44,359 bases of DNA from Clostridiales bacterium (GTDB taxonomy: Bacteria > Bacillota > Clostridia > Peptostreptococcales > Anaerovoracaceae): positions 1 through 44,359 of the forward strand of contig WRJK01000012.1 of the NCBI GenBank assembly GCA_009782285.1, given 5' to 3'. Below are positions 32,830 through 41,017 of the stretch, piece after piece. A program made the translations under genes and the position numbers. The notes beneath the pieces are model-generated. The model saw only the letters and a list, made by a program, of their open reading frames with translations, had not been told where the DNA came from and made no database searches. Position 1 is the stretch's first letter. Each line of letters starts with the position of its first letter.

Positions 32830-32987
32830 GTCTTTACTCCACAGTGTAAGACTGTGCCCTTTCTACCAATATTAACTCGGGGGGGTGGAATGTTGAAATA
32901 ATTTGAAGGGAGATGCCGCACTTGGCACCGACGGCACCCCCTGTTCAGATGACTTCGATAAGTTTTGCCCCTTTGGCAACGAATTGT
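32830..32987 (-). promoter_or_regulatory. Structured leader of rho
   Basis: About 158 nt between the predicted start and ATG. On the minus strand GGTGCCG and CGGCATC (with GGG / CCC outside) form a strong hairpin with a 13-nt loop, and an upstream TTGCC / GGCAA hairpin is also possible. No T-run follows. Rho autoregulates through its leader in other bacteria. A similar role is inferred, and no named RNA class was recognised. Confidence 0.4.
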
Positions 32988-32993
32988 ATTCTT

Positions 32994-33022
32994 ATTATAC
33001 AACATCCCGCCGCCAAATTCAA
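32994..33022 (-). promoter_or_regulatory. Promoter of rho
   Basis: On the minus strand: TTGAAT (33022-33017), 17-bp spacer, TATAAT (32999-32994). Near consensus, only candidate upstream of rho. Confidence 0.8.
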
Positions 33023-33159
33023 GCCGCGATTTTAGTAAGATGAAAATTCGGAAATTTCATTCGTCAAACAGCAACTACAAACTAGCTGAAAAGCGTCAAA
33101 TACCACCACAATCAATTACGGTTATTAGCTTATCCGAAAAATTGTAAAACAAAGCGATT

Positions 33160-33312
33160 GTCATTTATTCCACGATCCACTTGACAATGAGCCTCTAATG
33201 CCATGATTGTGGGCCTAAAGGCGGAACCACACGCCCTAACGGGCTTATAGCCCACCACCTAACAGGCTATCACGCCATCACTCACTGTAAAGTGGCTTTC
33301 GCGGCATAAACA
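33160..33312 (-). ncRNA. Candidate structured RNA, possibly HEARO/omega-RNA-like
   Basis: A non-coding stretch rich in complementary segments. On the minus strand: CACT/AGTG hairpin; GGGC-TATAA-GCCC (33252-33240 region); GGCG/CGCC; and ACAAT/ATTGT enclosing a 20-nt loop. Two GTTAGG motifs flank the GGGC hairpin. The arrangement resembles HEARO RNAs (the guide RNA scaffold of IscB elements) as I remember them, but no iscB gene is present. Heptamer units lie on both sides (33069-33084 and from 33313), as if the element had inserted into an array. The stretch 33023-33160 beyond it shows no gene. Confidence 0.35.
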
Positions 33313-33535
33313 ACCAGCAACTACCAACTAGCAACTAGCAACTAGCAACTAGAAGCTCCCCACTAGCAACTAGAAGCTCCCCACTAGCAACTAGCAACTA
33401 CAAACTCCCCGCTCCCAACCACCAACTACCAACTACCAACTACAAACTACAAACTCCCCGCTCCCAACCACCAACTACCAACTACCAACTACAAACTACA
33501 AACTACCAACTCCCAACTACAAACTCCCCTCTCCC
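33313..33535. repeat. Heptamer array 4 with internal 21-bp and 49-bp duplications
   Basis: About 31 units of CAACTAC, CAACTAG, GAAGCTC, AAACTCC type. A 49-bp block (seven units, from 33404) is perfectly repeated at 33453, and a 21-bp block (three units containing AACTAGAAGCTCCCC) is repeated before it. Expansion in exact multiples of seven indicates recent slippage or unequal exchange. The array continues into the LCP gene and supplies its stop codon and last codons. Confidence 0.93.
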
Positions 33536-34524
33536 AACTCCTCCTCCAACTCAATCGAGTATATCTCAGTCAGCATCTCTGCTATTTCCTTTGTTTTTGG
33601 ATAGACGTAGTAAGGCGGGTTTGGATCTGGGGTGTTTGGCATCATGTATGTGGAAATGTCCTCTTCTGATATTCCGATGCCTTTGCTGGCTAGGTACAGT
33701 GCCACTCTCAGCGTTATGTCCGAGGTCACGTTGTTGTAGACGGTCGTGGCTATTTTGGGCAGGTCAAAGCTCAGGCACTGCTTGAATGCGTTTTTCATGA
33801 ACTGCTGCTGCGCCTTGATCCGGCCCAGGTCCGCGTCAAGGTAGCCCTTCCTGTATCGAAGGAACTGCACCGCTTGGTCGCCGTTTAAAACCTGCTCGCC
33901 CTTTTTGAGGTCGATGACCAGAGGCGGCGTGTCAAGGGGATCGCGGTACTTCATGTCAAAGGGGATGTCCATCGGTACGCCGCCCATTGAGTCCACTATT
34001 TTGGCGACGCCATCGTACTCAAGGACCACGTAATAGTTGATGGGGATTCCAAGAAGCAGTTCGGAAACCGCTTTTGCCGAGTTCACAGGGTTTTTCCTGT
34101 ATGCGGCGTTAACCTTGTGCTCCGCTTCGCCGTAGTACCCTTCCCTGTGGAAGTAGGTGTCCCTCGGCACTGATACGATGTCCACGTGCTTGTTCTTAAT
34201 GTCAAAGCATGCAAGCATTATGGTGTCCGTAAGCCCGCCGTTCACGCCTAGAAGCAGCACGTTCACCTTCTTGGTGTTTGTGAAAGCGTCAAAGAACGGG
34301 CTGTCGTCTGGAATGAGAAAAGCAATCTCTTCTTCCAAGACAGGAATGCCTCCTCCGTCACCGATTCCGCCGACTGCGTTGCCGCCCATGATAGGCGCGT
34401 CAAGGGTACGCCCGACGAACGCAGCAGCAGGCGTCGTTATAAGCATGACGACTGTCAGCGCAACAAGGAACGTCTTCAAAAAAGCTGAAATCTCATTGCC
34501 GGTTCTCTTTTCCTGTTTTTCCAT
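33517..34524 (-). CDS. LytR-CpsA-Psr (LCP) family protein
   Basis: 335 residues from ATG 34524, six bases after GGGG. An earlier ATG at 34545 has no ribosome site. LCP enzymes transfer glycan polymers from lipid carriers to peptidoglycan on the outer face of the membrane. N-terminal membrane anchor (FLKTFLVALTVVMLITTPAAAFVG), then NVLLLGVNGGLTDTIMLAC, the VSVPRDTYF signature with its Arg, HKVNAAY, GVPMDIPFDM and the substrate Arg in FLRYRKGYLDADLGRIKAQQ. The final residues (EELGEGSL) and stop codon are encoded by heptamer array 4. It is last in the pgi-hbd row and fits the glycan genes upstream. Confidence 0.9.
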   Translation of the reverse strand: MEKQEKRTGNEISAFLKTFLVALTVVMLITTPAAAFVGRTLDAPIMGGNAVGGIGDGGGIPVLEEEIAFLIPDDSPFFDAFTNTKKVNVLLLGVNGGLTDTIMLACFDIKNKHVDIVSVPRDTYFHREGYYGEAEHKVNAAYRKNPVNSAKAVSELLLGIPINYYVVLEYDGVAKIVDSMGGVPMDIPFDMKYRDPLDTPPLVIDLKKGEQVLNGDQAVQFLRYRKGYLDADLGRIKAQQQFMKNAFKQCLSFDLPKIATTVYNNVTSDITLRVALYLASKGIGISEEDISTYMMPNTPDPNPPYYVYPKTKEIAEMLTEIYSIELEEELGEGSL

Positions 34525-34548
34525 AACTGCCCCTACCTTGCTCATGTT

Positions 34549-35397
34549 TTATTTGCTGTAGTCAAAAAAGCCCTTGCCGGTTTTCCTTCCGAGGATGCCG
34601 CCCCTGACCATCTTGCGGAGAAGCGGGTGCGGCCTGTACTTGGCGTCCCCGAATTCGGTGAAGAGTGTCTCCATGATGGCGAGGCAGATGTCGAGGCCGA
34701 TGAGGTCGGCGAGGGCAAGGGGGCCCATCGGGTGGTTTGCGCCCAGCTTCATCGCCTTGTCTATGTCAGCAGCTCCGGCTACGCCGTCTGCCAGTATGCC
34801 TGCAGCTTCGTTTATCATCGGGATAAGCAGCCTGTTCACCACGAACCCTGGGGCTTCGGCCACTTCCACTGGGTCTTTCCCCAGAGACCTTGTGAGTTCA
34901 AGTATGGTGTTCAGGGTCTTCTCGGACGTTGCGAGGCCTTTGATGATTTCCACCAGCCCCATCATGGGCACCGGGTTGAAGAAGTGCATCCCTATCACCT
35001 TGTCTGGCCTGCCTGACGCAGCTGCTATTTCCGTTATTGAAAGGGACGACGTATTCGTGGCAATGATCGTGTCCGGGCCGCACAGCTCGTTCAGTTCTGC
35101 AAACAATGCCTTCTTCGACTCCATGTCTTCTGTGGCGGCTTCGATGATAAGTTCGGCGTCAGCCACTATGCTTATGTCCGTTGAGCCCTTAACCCTCTCC
35201 ATGATCTCGGCTTTGGCTTCGGCAGTGAGCTTCTCCTTTGCCACCAGCCTGTCGAGGTTTTTGTTCACCATTGCGATTCCGTTTGCCACGGAAGTCTCCC
35301 GCCTAGCCCTTAGTACTACCTCGTAGCCGTTCTGAGCCAGCACTTGGATTATTCCGGCACCCATTGTCCCTGTTCCTAACACGCCAATTTTTTTCAT
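34549..35397 (-). CDS. hbd: 3-hydroxybutyryl-CoA dehydrogenase
   Basis: 282 residues from ATG 35397, seven bases after AAGGAGA. Reduces acetoacetyl-CoA to 3-hydroxybutyryl-CoA in butyrate-type fermentation or acts in beta-oxidation. NAD loop [14 protein letters not shown]; catalytic Ser/His/Glu/Asn in [27 protein letters not shown] and [16 protein letters not shown]; the C-terminal [22 protein letters not shown] is complete. No crotonase, thiolase or acyl-CoA dehydrogenase is adjacent, so the gene has left or never joined a bcs-type operon. It lies between pgi and the LCP gene. Confidence 0.93.
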   Translation of the reverse strand: MKKIGVLGTGTMGAGIIQVLAQNGYEVVLRARRETSVANGIAMVNKNLDRLVAKEKLTAEAKAEIMERVKGSTDISIVADAELIIEAATEDMESKKALFAELNELCGPDTIIATNTSSLSITEIAAASGRPDKVIGMHFFNPVPMMGLVEIIKGLATSEKTLNTILELTRSLGKDPVEVAEAPGFVVNRLLIPMINEAAGILADGVAGAADIDKAMKLGANHPMGPLALADLIGLDICLAIMETLFTEFGDAKYRPHPLLRKMVRGGILGRKTGKGFFDYSK

Positions 35398-35483
35398 AAC
35401 CTTCTCTCCTTTTACCATAATATTTAGATGCAGGCGCCTCCAGAAACTTGCTGTATTCATATTCCCAGGGGTGCCCTGATTAA

Positions 35484-36725
35484 TTAACCGTTTTTGTTGA
35501 GTTCCCTGCGCATCTCAGCCTTGTAGCTCTCTACACCCGGCTGGTCGAAGGGGTTCACTCCCATCATTAGCCCGGTGACTGCGCTGGTCATTTCGAAGAA
35601 ATACACCATTTGGCCGAAACAAAACGCTGTCATTTCCGGGATGTCAATCTTTATTACTGGCAGGCCTGCGTTCCTGTGAGCCGCTATTACCCCGTTTACA
35701 GCCGCCTGGTTCACTTCGTTCATGCTTTTCCCTGCAAGGAGGCTGCCTGCGCTTTCGGGTACTTTAATGTCCCTGTCGGGCTTTTCCACGTTTAGCACTG
35801 TCTCAAAAAACACCCTGCTGCCCTCTTGGAGGAACTGGCCCATCGAATGCAGGTCCGCGCTGAAGCTGAGCGACGCCGGAAAGAGCCCTTTCCCTTCCTT
35901 GCCTTCGCTCTCGCCGAAAAGCTGTTTGAGCCATTCCGCGAAATACTGCAGCTGGGGTTCGTAGTACTCTATGACCTCTATGCTTTTCCCGCTTTCCATA
36001 AGCAAAAATCTGGCGCAGGCGTAATCCACGGCGTCCTTGTCCCACTTGGGCGAGCTCATCATGGCCTCTGCCCCGGAGAGCATTGCCCGCACGTCTATGC
36101 CAGCCGCAGCAATCGGAAGCAGCCCTACCGGTGTCAGCACCGAATACCTGCCTCCTATGTCGTCTGGTACTATAAAGCTCTTATAGCCTTCCCGTGAAGC
36201 TTCTTCCCTCAGTACGCCCTTTTCCCTGTCCGTGATGGCGTAGATGCGGTTTGACGCCTCTGCTTTGCCGTACTTGCTGATCAGCGCGTCTTTCAAAATG
36301 GCAAAGGCGACGCTTGGCTCCGTGGTGGTCCCTGACTTTGAGATGACGCACAGGCACGTTTCGCTGCGCTGCATTTCCTCAAGCAGCAGCGAATGGTAAG
36401 TCCCGCTGATGTTGTTCCCCGCGAACCGGACCCTCGGGTATTTCCCTGAATACGCCGGGAGGGCTTCTATTGCCGCCCTGGCGCCGAGGTACGACCCGCC
36501 GATGCCTATTACTATCAAGAGGTCGCATTGCTCCTGAATTTTGTAGCTAGCCGCGATGACGTCCTCAAGTTCGTCCTTGTCGTAGTTCATCGGCAGCTTG
36601 ACCCAGCCTGTAAAATCGTCCTTCCCTGCCCACAGCCTGTCCTGTGCGGCGTATGCTTTTGTTCGTGTTTTTTCTATTTCCGCAGCGCTTATTCCGGTCG
36701 TTTTAACGTCGATCTTCAAATCCAT
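35484..36725 (-). CDS. pgi: Glucose-6-phosphate isomerase
   Basis: 413 residues from ATG 36725. AAAGGAG is ten bases upstream, and the longer open frame to 36833 has no ribosome site. Interconverts glucose 6-phosphate and fructose 6-phosphate. Motifs: [54 protein letters not shown], and near the C-terminus [13 protein letters not shown] with the catalytic Lys. The short (about 410-450 residue) form is typical of Firmicutes. It can supply fructose 6-phosphate for the UDP-GlcNAc used by the glycan genes upstream. That link is inference from position. Confidence 0.95.
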   Translation of the reverse strand: MDLKIDVKTTGISAAEIEKTRTKAYAAQDRLWAGKDDFTGWVKLPMNYDKDELEDVIAASYKIQEQCDLLIVIGIGGSYLGARAAIEALPAYSGKYPRVRFAGNNISGTYHSLLLEEMQRSETCLCVISKSGTTTEPSVAFAILKDALISKYGKAEASNRIYAITDREKGVLREEASREGYKSFIVPDDIGGRYSVLTPVGLLPIAAAGIDVRAMLSGAEAMMSSPKWDKDAVDYACARFLLMESGKSIEVIEYYEPQLQYFAEWLKQLFGESEGKEGKGLFPASLSFSADLHSMGQFLQEGSRVFFETVLNVEKPDRDIKVPESAGSLLAGKSMNEVNQAAVNGVIAAHRNAGLPVIKIDIPEMTAFCFGQMVYFFEMTSAVTGLMMGVNPFDQPGVESYKAEMRRELNKNG

Positions 36726-36755
36726 TTCAAAACAACTCCTTTCAGCTTGAGCTGC

Positions 36756-36776
36756 AAAACCGCCGGCGGCGGCTTT
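36756..36776 (-). terminator. Possible terminator between the dehydratase gene and pgi
   Basis: On the minus strand AAAG-CCGCC, loop GCC, GGCGG-TTTT: stem of five GC pairs extended by A-T pairs. The T-run is short, so termination may be partial. Confidence 0.4.
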
Positions 36777-36777
36777 G

Positions 36778-38706
36778 CTATTCAAATTTGAGCGGGGCCA
36801 AATTTGAATCCACGGGGGCATAGTTGGGGACAAGCTCTTTCAGCCATTCTCTCGCTTCCCTGTCCGACATGCCTATGACTTCCATTATCTTGCTTTCAAA
36901 GTTCTCACTGCCTCCTGTTTCGAGCATCTCCCTGAGCCTTGGGTTCGCCTTGACTGGGCGCCCCACGTAAATCTTGTCGTGAGCCGTCTTTTCGACCCCC
37001 TCCTCGGCCATAAGGAGCTCCTCGTACAGTTTTTCGCCTGGGCGGAGCCCGGTGACGGCTATGTCTATGTCAACGTTCGGCGTGTACCCCGAAAGCTTGA
37101 TGACGTTCTCTGCAAGGTCCATTATCTTCATGGGGTCCCCCATGTCGAGGACGAATATCTCGCCGCCCTCGGCCATTGCCCCGGCCTGTATGACCAGCTG
37201 CACCGCTTCGGGGATGGTCATGAAGTACCTTTTTATCTCAGTGTGGGTGACAGTGACAGGCCCGCCCGCTTCGATCTGCTTCCTGAATATGGGGAGGACC
37301 GAGCCGTTGCTTCCAAGGACGTTGCCAAACCGCACGGCTGAATAGCTGGTAACTGACCTGCCGTTAATCTCCTGCAAGATCATTTCAGACGCGCGCTTGG
37401 TGGCGCCCATCACGTTGACCGGGTTCACCGCCTTGTCCGTAGAAATCATCACGAATTTTTCCACTGCATATATATCAGACAGGTCCAGCATGTTTTTTGT
37501 TCCAAGGATATTGTTTGTGATCGCTTCCCTAGGGTGTTTCTCCATAAGCGGCACGTGCTTGTGGGCAGCCGCGTGAAAGACCACATGGGGCTTGTACCTT
37601 TGGAACACTTCCTCGAGCCTCCCCCTGCTGCGCACCGAGCCGATGACCACCTCGAACTCCAAGCGGGGGAATTTCGCCTTCATCTCGGTTGATAGCTCAA
37701 ATACGGAGTTTTCGTAGATGTCTAGGGCGATGATCCTGCGGGGTCTGTATATTGCTATCTGGCGGCACAGCTCTGAGCCGATGGACCCGCCGCCGCCTGT
37801 GATCATGACTATCTTCCCTTCCAAGTAGCCGCTGATTTCCCGGGTGTCTAGCTTCACAGCCTCCCTGCCCAAAAGGTCTTCGATGGAAAGGTCCCTCAGC
37901 TTGCTTATGCTGACTTTGTCGTTGATGATGTCTATCAGCCCCGGCAGTATCCTTATCTTGCAAGCCGTGCGGTTGCACTCGCCCACAATTTCCTGTATCA
38001 CTTTGTTGCTTGCAGACGGGATGGCGATGATGATCTCCTTGACGGAATGCTTCCTGGCAAGGGCTCTGATCCTCCTGCGTCCCCCGGCGATCTTGACCCC
38101 CATGATCCTGCGCCCGAGTTTCGACGGGTCGTCGTCCACCGCCACCACCACTTTTTTGCCGTATTCCGGGTGGCTCCTTATCTCGCCTATCATTGCAGCC
38201 CCGGCGTCCCCGGCACCCACCACCATGACCTTTGTCACGTTGCCCGCTGCGGCGGCCCTGCCGCCTGCGCCAAGGAGGAAGTTCTTCAGCGGGCTTTTGT
38301 TCCTGAAGTTCCTGACAAACCGGTAAGCTAGCCTCGAAGCAGAAACCAGCGCGGTTATCATGACTAGGCTTGCGATGTACACCCCCCTAGGCATGTACTG
38401 GGGTCCTGTGAAGCTCATGTAGGCAAGGACCATCAGACTTGCCAAGGCAGCCGCCAGCACTATCTTGAAAAGCTCCTCGGTGCCTGCGTACCGCCACATG
38501 CTGGTGTATAGGCCGAGAAGCACGAACGCGCCTATGTTTACGACTGTGATCTGAATGTAGTTGTTTGCGTACACATTGATCCACGTGTCGAACAGTGCGC
38601 CGTGCACGTCAAAATCAAACCTTATCAAAAATGCGGCGATGTACGATATGTTGACGATAAGTATGTCTGTGATTACAAGGATTGCAATCCTTATGTATTT
38701 TACCAT
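36778..38706 (-). CDS. Membrane UDP-GlcNAc 4,6-dehydratase (CapD/PglF/WbpM type)
   Basis: 642 residues from ATG 38706, which follows the upstream stop by two bases. The open frame further 5' is read-through of the neighbouring gene. Four membrane helices (about 5-30, 45-65, 80-105, 110-130), then a first Rossmann-like domain (VMVVGAGDAGAAMIGEI) and the SDR catalytic domain: MITGGGGSIGSELCRQI, HAAAHKHVPLME, and the active site STDKAVNPVNVMGATKR, which has the Asp-Lys and Met found in dehydratases of this group. It converts UDP-GlcNAc to the 4-keto-6-deoxy sugar. The LegC/PglE-like aminotransferase at 42888-44123 could use the product. Weak ribosome site, so probably translationally coupled. 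Confidence 0.9.
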   Translation of the reverse strand: MVKYIRIAILVITDILIVNISYIAAFLIRFDFDVHGALFDTWINVYANNYIQITVVNIGAFVLLGLYTSMWRYAGTEELFKIVLAAALASLMVLAYMSFTGPQYMPRGVYIASLVMITALVSASRLAYRFVRNFRNKSPLKNFLLGAGGRAAAAGNVTKVMVVGAGDAGAAMIGEIRSHPEYGKKVVVAVDDDPSKLGRRIMGVKIAGGRRRIRALARKHSVKEIIIAIPSASNKVIQEIVGECNRTACKIRILPGLIDIINDKVSISKLRDLSIEDLLGREAVKLDTREISGYLEGKIVMITGGGGSIGSELCRQIAIYRPRRIIALDIYENSVFELSTEMKAKFPRLEFEVVIGSVRSRGRLEEVFQRYKPHVVFHAAAHKHVPLMEKHPREAITNNILGTKNMLDLSDIYAVEKFVMISTDKAVNPVNVMGATKRASEMILQEINGRSVTSYSAVRFGNVLGSNGSVLPIFRKQIEAGGPVTVTHTEIKRYFMTIPEAVQLVIQAGAMAEGGEIFVLDMGDPMKIMDLAENVIKLSGYTPNVDIDIAVTGLRPGEKLYEELLMAEEGVEKTAHDKIYVGRPVKANPRLREMLETGGSENFESKIMEVIGMSDREAREWLKELVPNYAPVDSNLAPLKFE

Positions 38707-38708
38707 AG

Positions 38709-39713
38709 TTACACAAACTCTTTCAAAGCTTCTTTGGCGGCTTCGTACTTGGTCTGGGAATCCATGGCGAAATTGAGGAACGTCTCTCCAAAGATCGAAT
38801 AGTCCTCGCCCTTCTCTGCCATGTATAGGATGTTTTCGATTACCAGAATGTAGTAGCTGGCGGACTCCGCGTAGTCTTGCAGCTTGCCGCAGGCGTCCAG
38901 CTCCTCTTCTGAAAACTTGCCTTTGTCTGTCCTCTTGATGTCCATTATTAGCTTGTCTATTTTGTTTGAGCATTTGTCTGCAGCAGTCACCATTGCAGCA
39001 AGCTCGCCTTCTGTAAGGTTGTTTTGGAGGTTGACTATCAAAGCCGTGGCTTCGTCGGAAACGGTCACAACGTCTGACAGGAAATCGCTGAGCACCGCCA
39101 TGTTTTCGTTTTTCTTGCCGGCTTGGGCAACGCCTGCTTTTTTGTCGCTGATAGTGATGAGCTTTTGCCCCGCGTCCCAGTCAATAGCCTCGCCCATCAG
39201 CTTCGACACCGCCCGGATGGGCAGGTAGTTCGACCCTAGGTAGTTGACAGGGTATACCGTCCTGCCGTTTACGTCGTAGAAGTTTTGAACCTCGAAATCG
39301 TACATGATGATGATGTCCGTCATAAGCAGCGCATCGACAGTCTGAACCGAAGGCTTCAGCACCGCCGGAACGTCGCCGTTCCGTGCATAATTCCCGGCTT
39401 GGCCCGGCTGCTTCCCTGGAGCACTCAATGTCCTGCCGATGTACACCGTCCTGCTTTTGTCGTCCCACTCGATGTTTTCGCCCATGAGGGAAGACACCGC
39501 CCTCACCGGGAGGTAAGTGGTCCCTTGGTATATCAATGGAAAGACGTTTTGCCCGCCCTCGTCGTAAAAGCTCTTCACCTGATCCCCCACCTTGATGGTG
39601 ATGTCAGGCTTCAGGTAGACGCTAATGCTCTGAGGCGCAGCCCCGTAGGCTGCACACGTGGAAAAAAGCGCAAAACAAAACAATATGAGAACTATCCTCT
39701 TTGACGCTGCCAT
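38709..39713 (-). CDS. Secreted protein with two copper-amine-oxidase N-terminal-like domains
   Basis: 334 residues. Signal peptide (RIVLILFCFALFSTCAAYG). Two tandem domains: the first has YQGTTYLPVRAVSSLMGENI and EWDDKSRTVYIG, the second NYLGSNYLPIRAVSKLMGEA and IDWDAGQKLITIS. The C-terminal 130 residues are helical (NLTEGELAAMVTAADKCSNK ...). These domains are common in Clostridial wall proteins and bind the envelope. They are not oxidases. It sits 21 bp after tolC and just before the dehydratase. A broken single-domain relative lies at 27123-27756. Confidence 0.85.
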   Translation of the reverse strand: MAASKRIVLILFCFALFSTCAAYGAAPQSISVYLKPDITIKVGDQVKSFYDEGGQNVFPLIYQGTTYLPVRAVSSLMGENIEWDDKSRTVYIGRTLSAPGKQPGQAGNYARNGDVPAVLKPSVQTVDALLMTDIIIMYDFEVQNFYDVNGRTVYPVNYLGSNYLPIRAVSKLMGEAIDWDAGQKLITISDKKAGVAQAGKKNENMAVLSDFLSDVVTVSDEATALIVNLQNNLTEGELAAMVTAADKCSNKIDKLIMDIKRTDKGKFSEEELDACGKLQDYAESASYYILVIENILYMAEKGEDYSIFGETFLNFAMDSQTKYEAAKEALKEFV

Positions 39714-39734
39714 ATTTACCTCACATTTTTATTA

Positions 39735-40907
39735 CTATAAGTCGACGCTGCTCGTTCCAACTGTGGTAGCTTGTTCGTAATCCAAGATAGCTAAGTTGTA
39801 GCTCAATAGGGTTGTGTAATATTTCTGTTCTGCCTGATACGCTTTAACTTGGGCCTGCTGGGTGTCGGTCAAGGTCGCCATACCAGCGTCGTACTGGAGG
39901 CCAGCCAAGCGGTAGTTTTCCTTTGCGTTTGCAACGTTCTGCTTGTCCAGTTCCACTTCCGACGCCTTTTGCATCATGTTGAGGTATTTCTTCCTGACAT
40001 CCAGTTCAACCTGCTTGGGGGCATTCGCTGCCGCGACTTGGGCACCAGCAAGGCCCACCACGGCGTTCTTGTATGTCGACGAAGTTCTCGATGTTGTATT
40101 CCTAATGCTATCTAAGTTAAGTTCAGCTCGTTTTAGCTTGAATCCCGCGTCGTGGATTTCATTCCTGTTTGCAAGCGCAAGGGCTATGGCACCGCTAAGG
40201 CTTATCTTGGACATGACGGCTTTTTCGAGAGTATCTGTGATGGTCACATCCTGCATCAGATCGTAGCCATATTGGATGTTGAATCCCATCCTAGCTATAA
40301 TATACTCGTTTTCGCGCTGCTCTGCAGTAACTTTCGCATCGTTGAGCCCGTATTCAGCCATAAGCACGTCCTGCTTCGCAACTACGCCCAAGTTGAACTT
40401 GCTCAGGGTGTTCTGGTACAGTTTTTCTTGGATTACCACGTTCTCCTGACTTATCCTGAAAGCCTCCTTAGCAGCAGCAAGGCCGAAATAGCTCTCCACC
40501 GTGTCGCGGACTATTTTGTTAACCGCAGCTTCATAGTTCCTCGGAGCTTGCGCTTTGGCAAAAGTTGCGGAAGCGTCAGCCATCAGCTTCGAATTCTTTG
40601 ACGGACCAGATATCATGCCACCCATGCCTGCAGCTTTCGCTTCGTCTGCCGCCGCTTCCAGCCTGTACAAGTTTGACAAGCTTTCATAGTACGAGGTGGT
40701 TTTCGCCTTGTCCTGTTTCAATTTTAACTCTGCTGCCTCTATTGCCGTCCCGTTCGTCAGCATTTCCTTTTTCGCGTCCTCAAGGGACAGTTTTACTTCA
40801 GTGCCTGCAAACTCCATTTCCCCTGCTTTAACAGCAAATACAACGGCTGTACTCAGGGCAACAATCAAAATCAGCGACACCGCAACAAACATGCTTTTCT
40901 TTCTCAT
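39735..40907 (-). CDS. TolC-family protein
   Basis: 390 residues with an N-terminal signal (MFVAVSLILIVALSTAVVFA). The rest is long alpha-helical hairpins in two repeats, as in outer-membrane efflux proteins: VVAKQDVLMAEYGLNDAKV in the first half and GMATLTDTQQAQVKAYQAEQKYY, LLSYNLAILDYEQATTVG in the second. TolC-like proteins occur in many monoderm Clostridia, where their role is unknown, as well as in diderm Firmicutes. No membrane-fusion protein or RND/ABC exporter is nearby. It has its own promoter and appears to begin the tolC - copper-oxidase-like - dehydratase unit. Confidence 0.85.
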   Translation of the reverse strand: MRKKSMFVAVSLILIVALSTAVVFAVKAGEMEFAGTEVKLSLEDAKKEMLTNGTAIEAAELKLKQDKAKTTSYYESLSNLYRLEAAADEAKAAGMGGMISGPSKNSKLMADASATFAKAQAPRNYEAAVNKIVRDTVESYFGLAAAKEAFRISQENVVIQEKLYQNTLSKFNLGVVAKQDVLMAEYGLNDAKVTAEQRENEYIIARMGFNIQYGYDLMQDVTITDTLEKAVMSKISLSGAIALALANRNEIHDAGFKLKRAELNLDSIRNTTSRTSSTYKNAVVGLAGAQVAAANAPKQVELDVRKKYLNMMQKASEVELDKQNVANAKENYRLAGLQYDAGMATLTDTQQAQVKAYQAEQKYYTTLLSYNLAILDYEQATTVGTSSVDL

Positions 40908-40952
40908 ATCTCATCTCCACTTTCATTAAAAATCGACCCACAGGTCAGTTTC

Positions 40953-40981
40953 ATTCTACAAAATATCAACCTCCATGTCAA
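40953..40981 (-). promoter_or_regulatory. Promoter of the tolC-family gene
   Basis: On the minus strand TTGACA (40981-40976), 17-bp spacer, TAGAAT (40958-40953). Near consensus, about 46 bp before the start codon. Confidence 0.8.
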
Positions 40982-41017
40982 CTTGCAAAATTATTAATTC
41001 TGTATTACTTTTCTACT

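Noticed and set aside
20594-33535. Heptamer arrays considered as CRISPR arrays
   Set aside because: Units are 7 bp, contiguous and without spacers. No cas genes are present.
36726-36833. Longer N-terminus for glucose-6-phosphate isomerase
   Set aside because: The extra codons cross the hairpin after the dehydratase gene and have no ribosome site. The family begins near ATG 36725.
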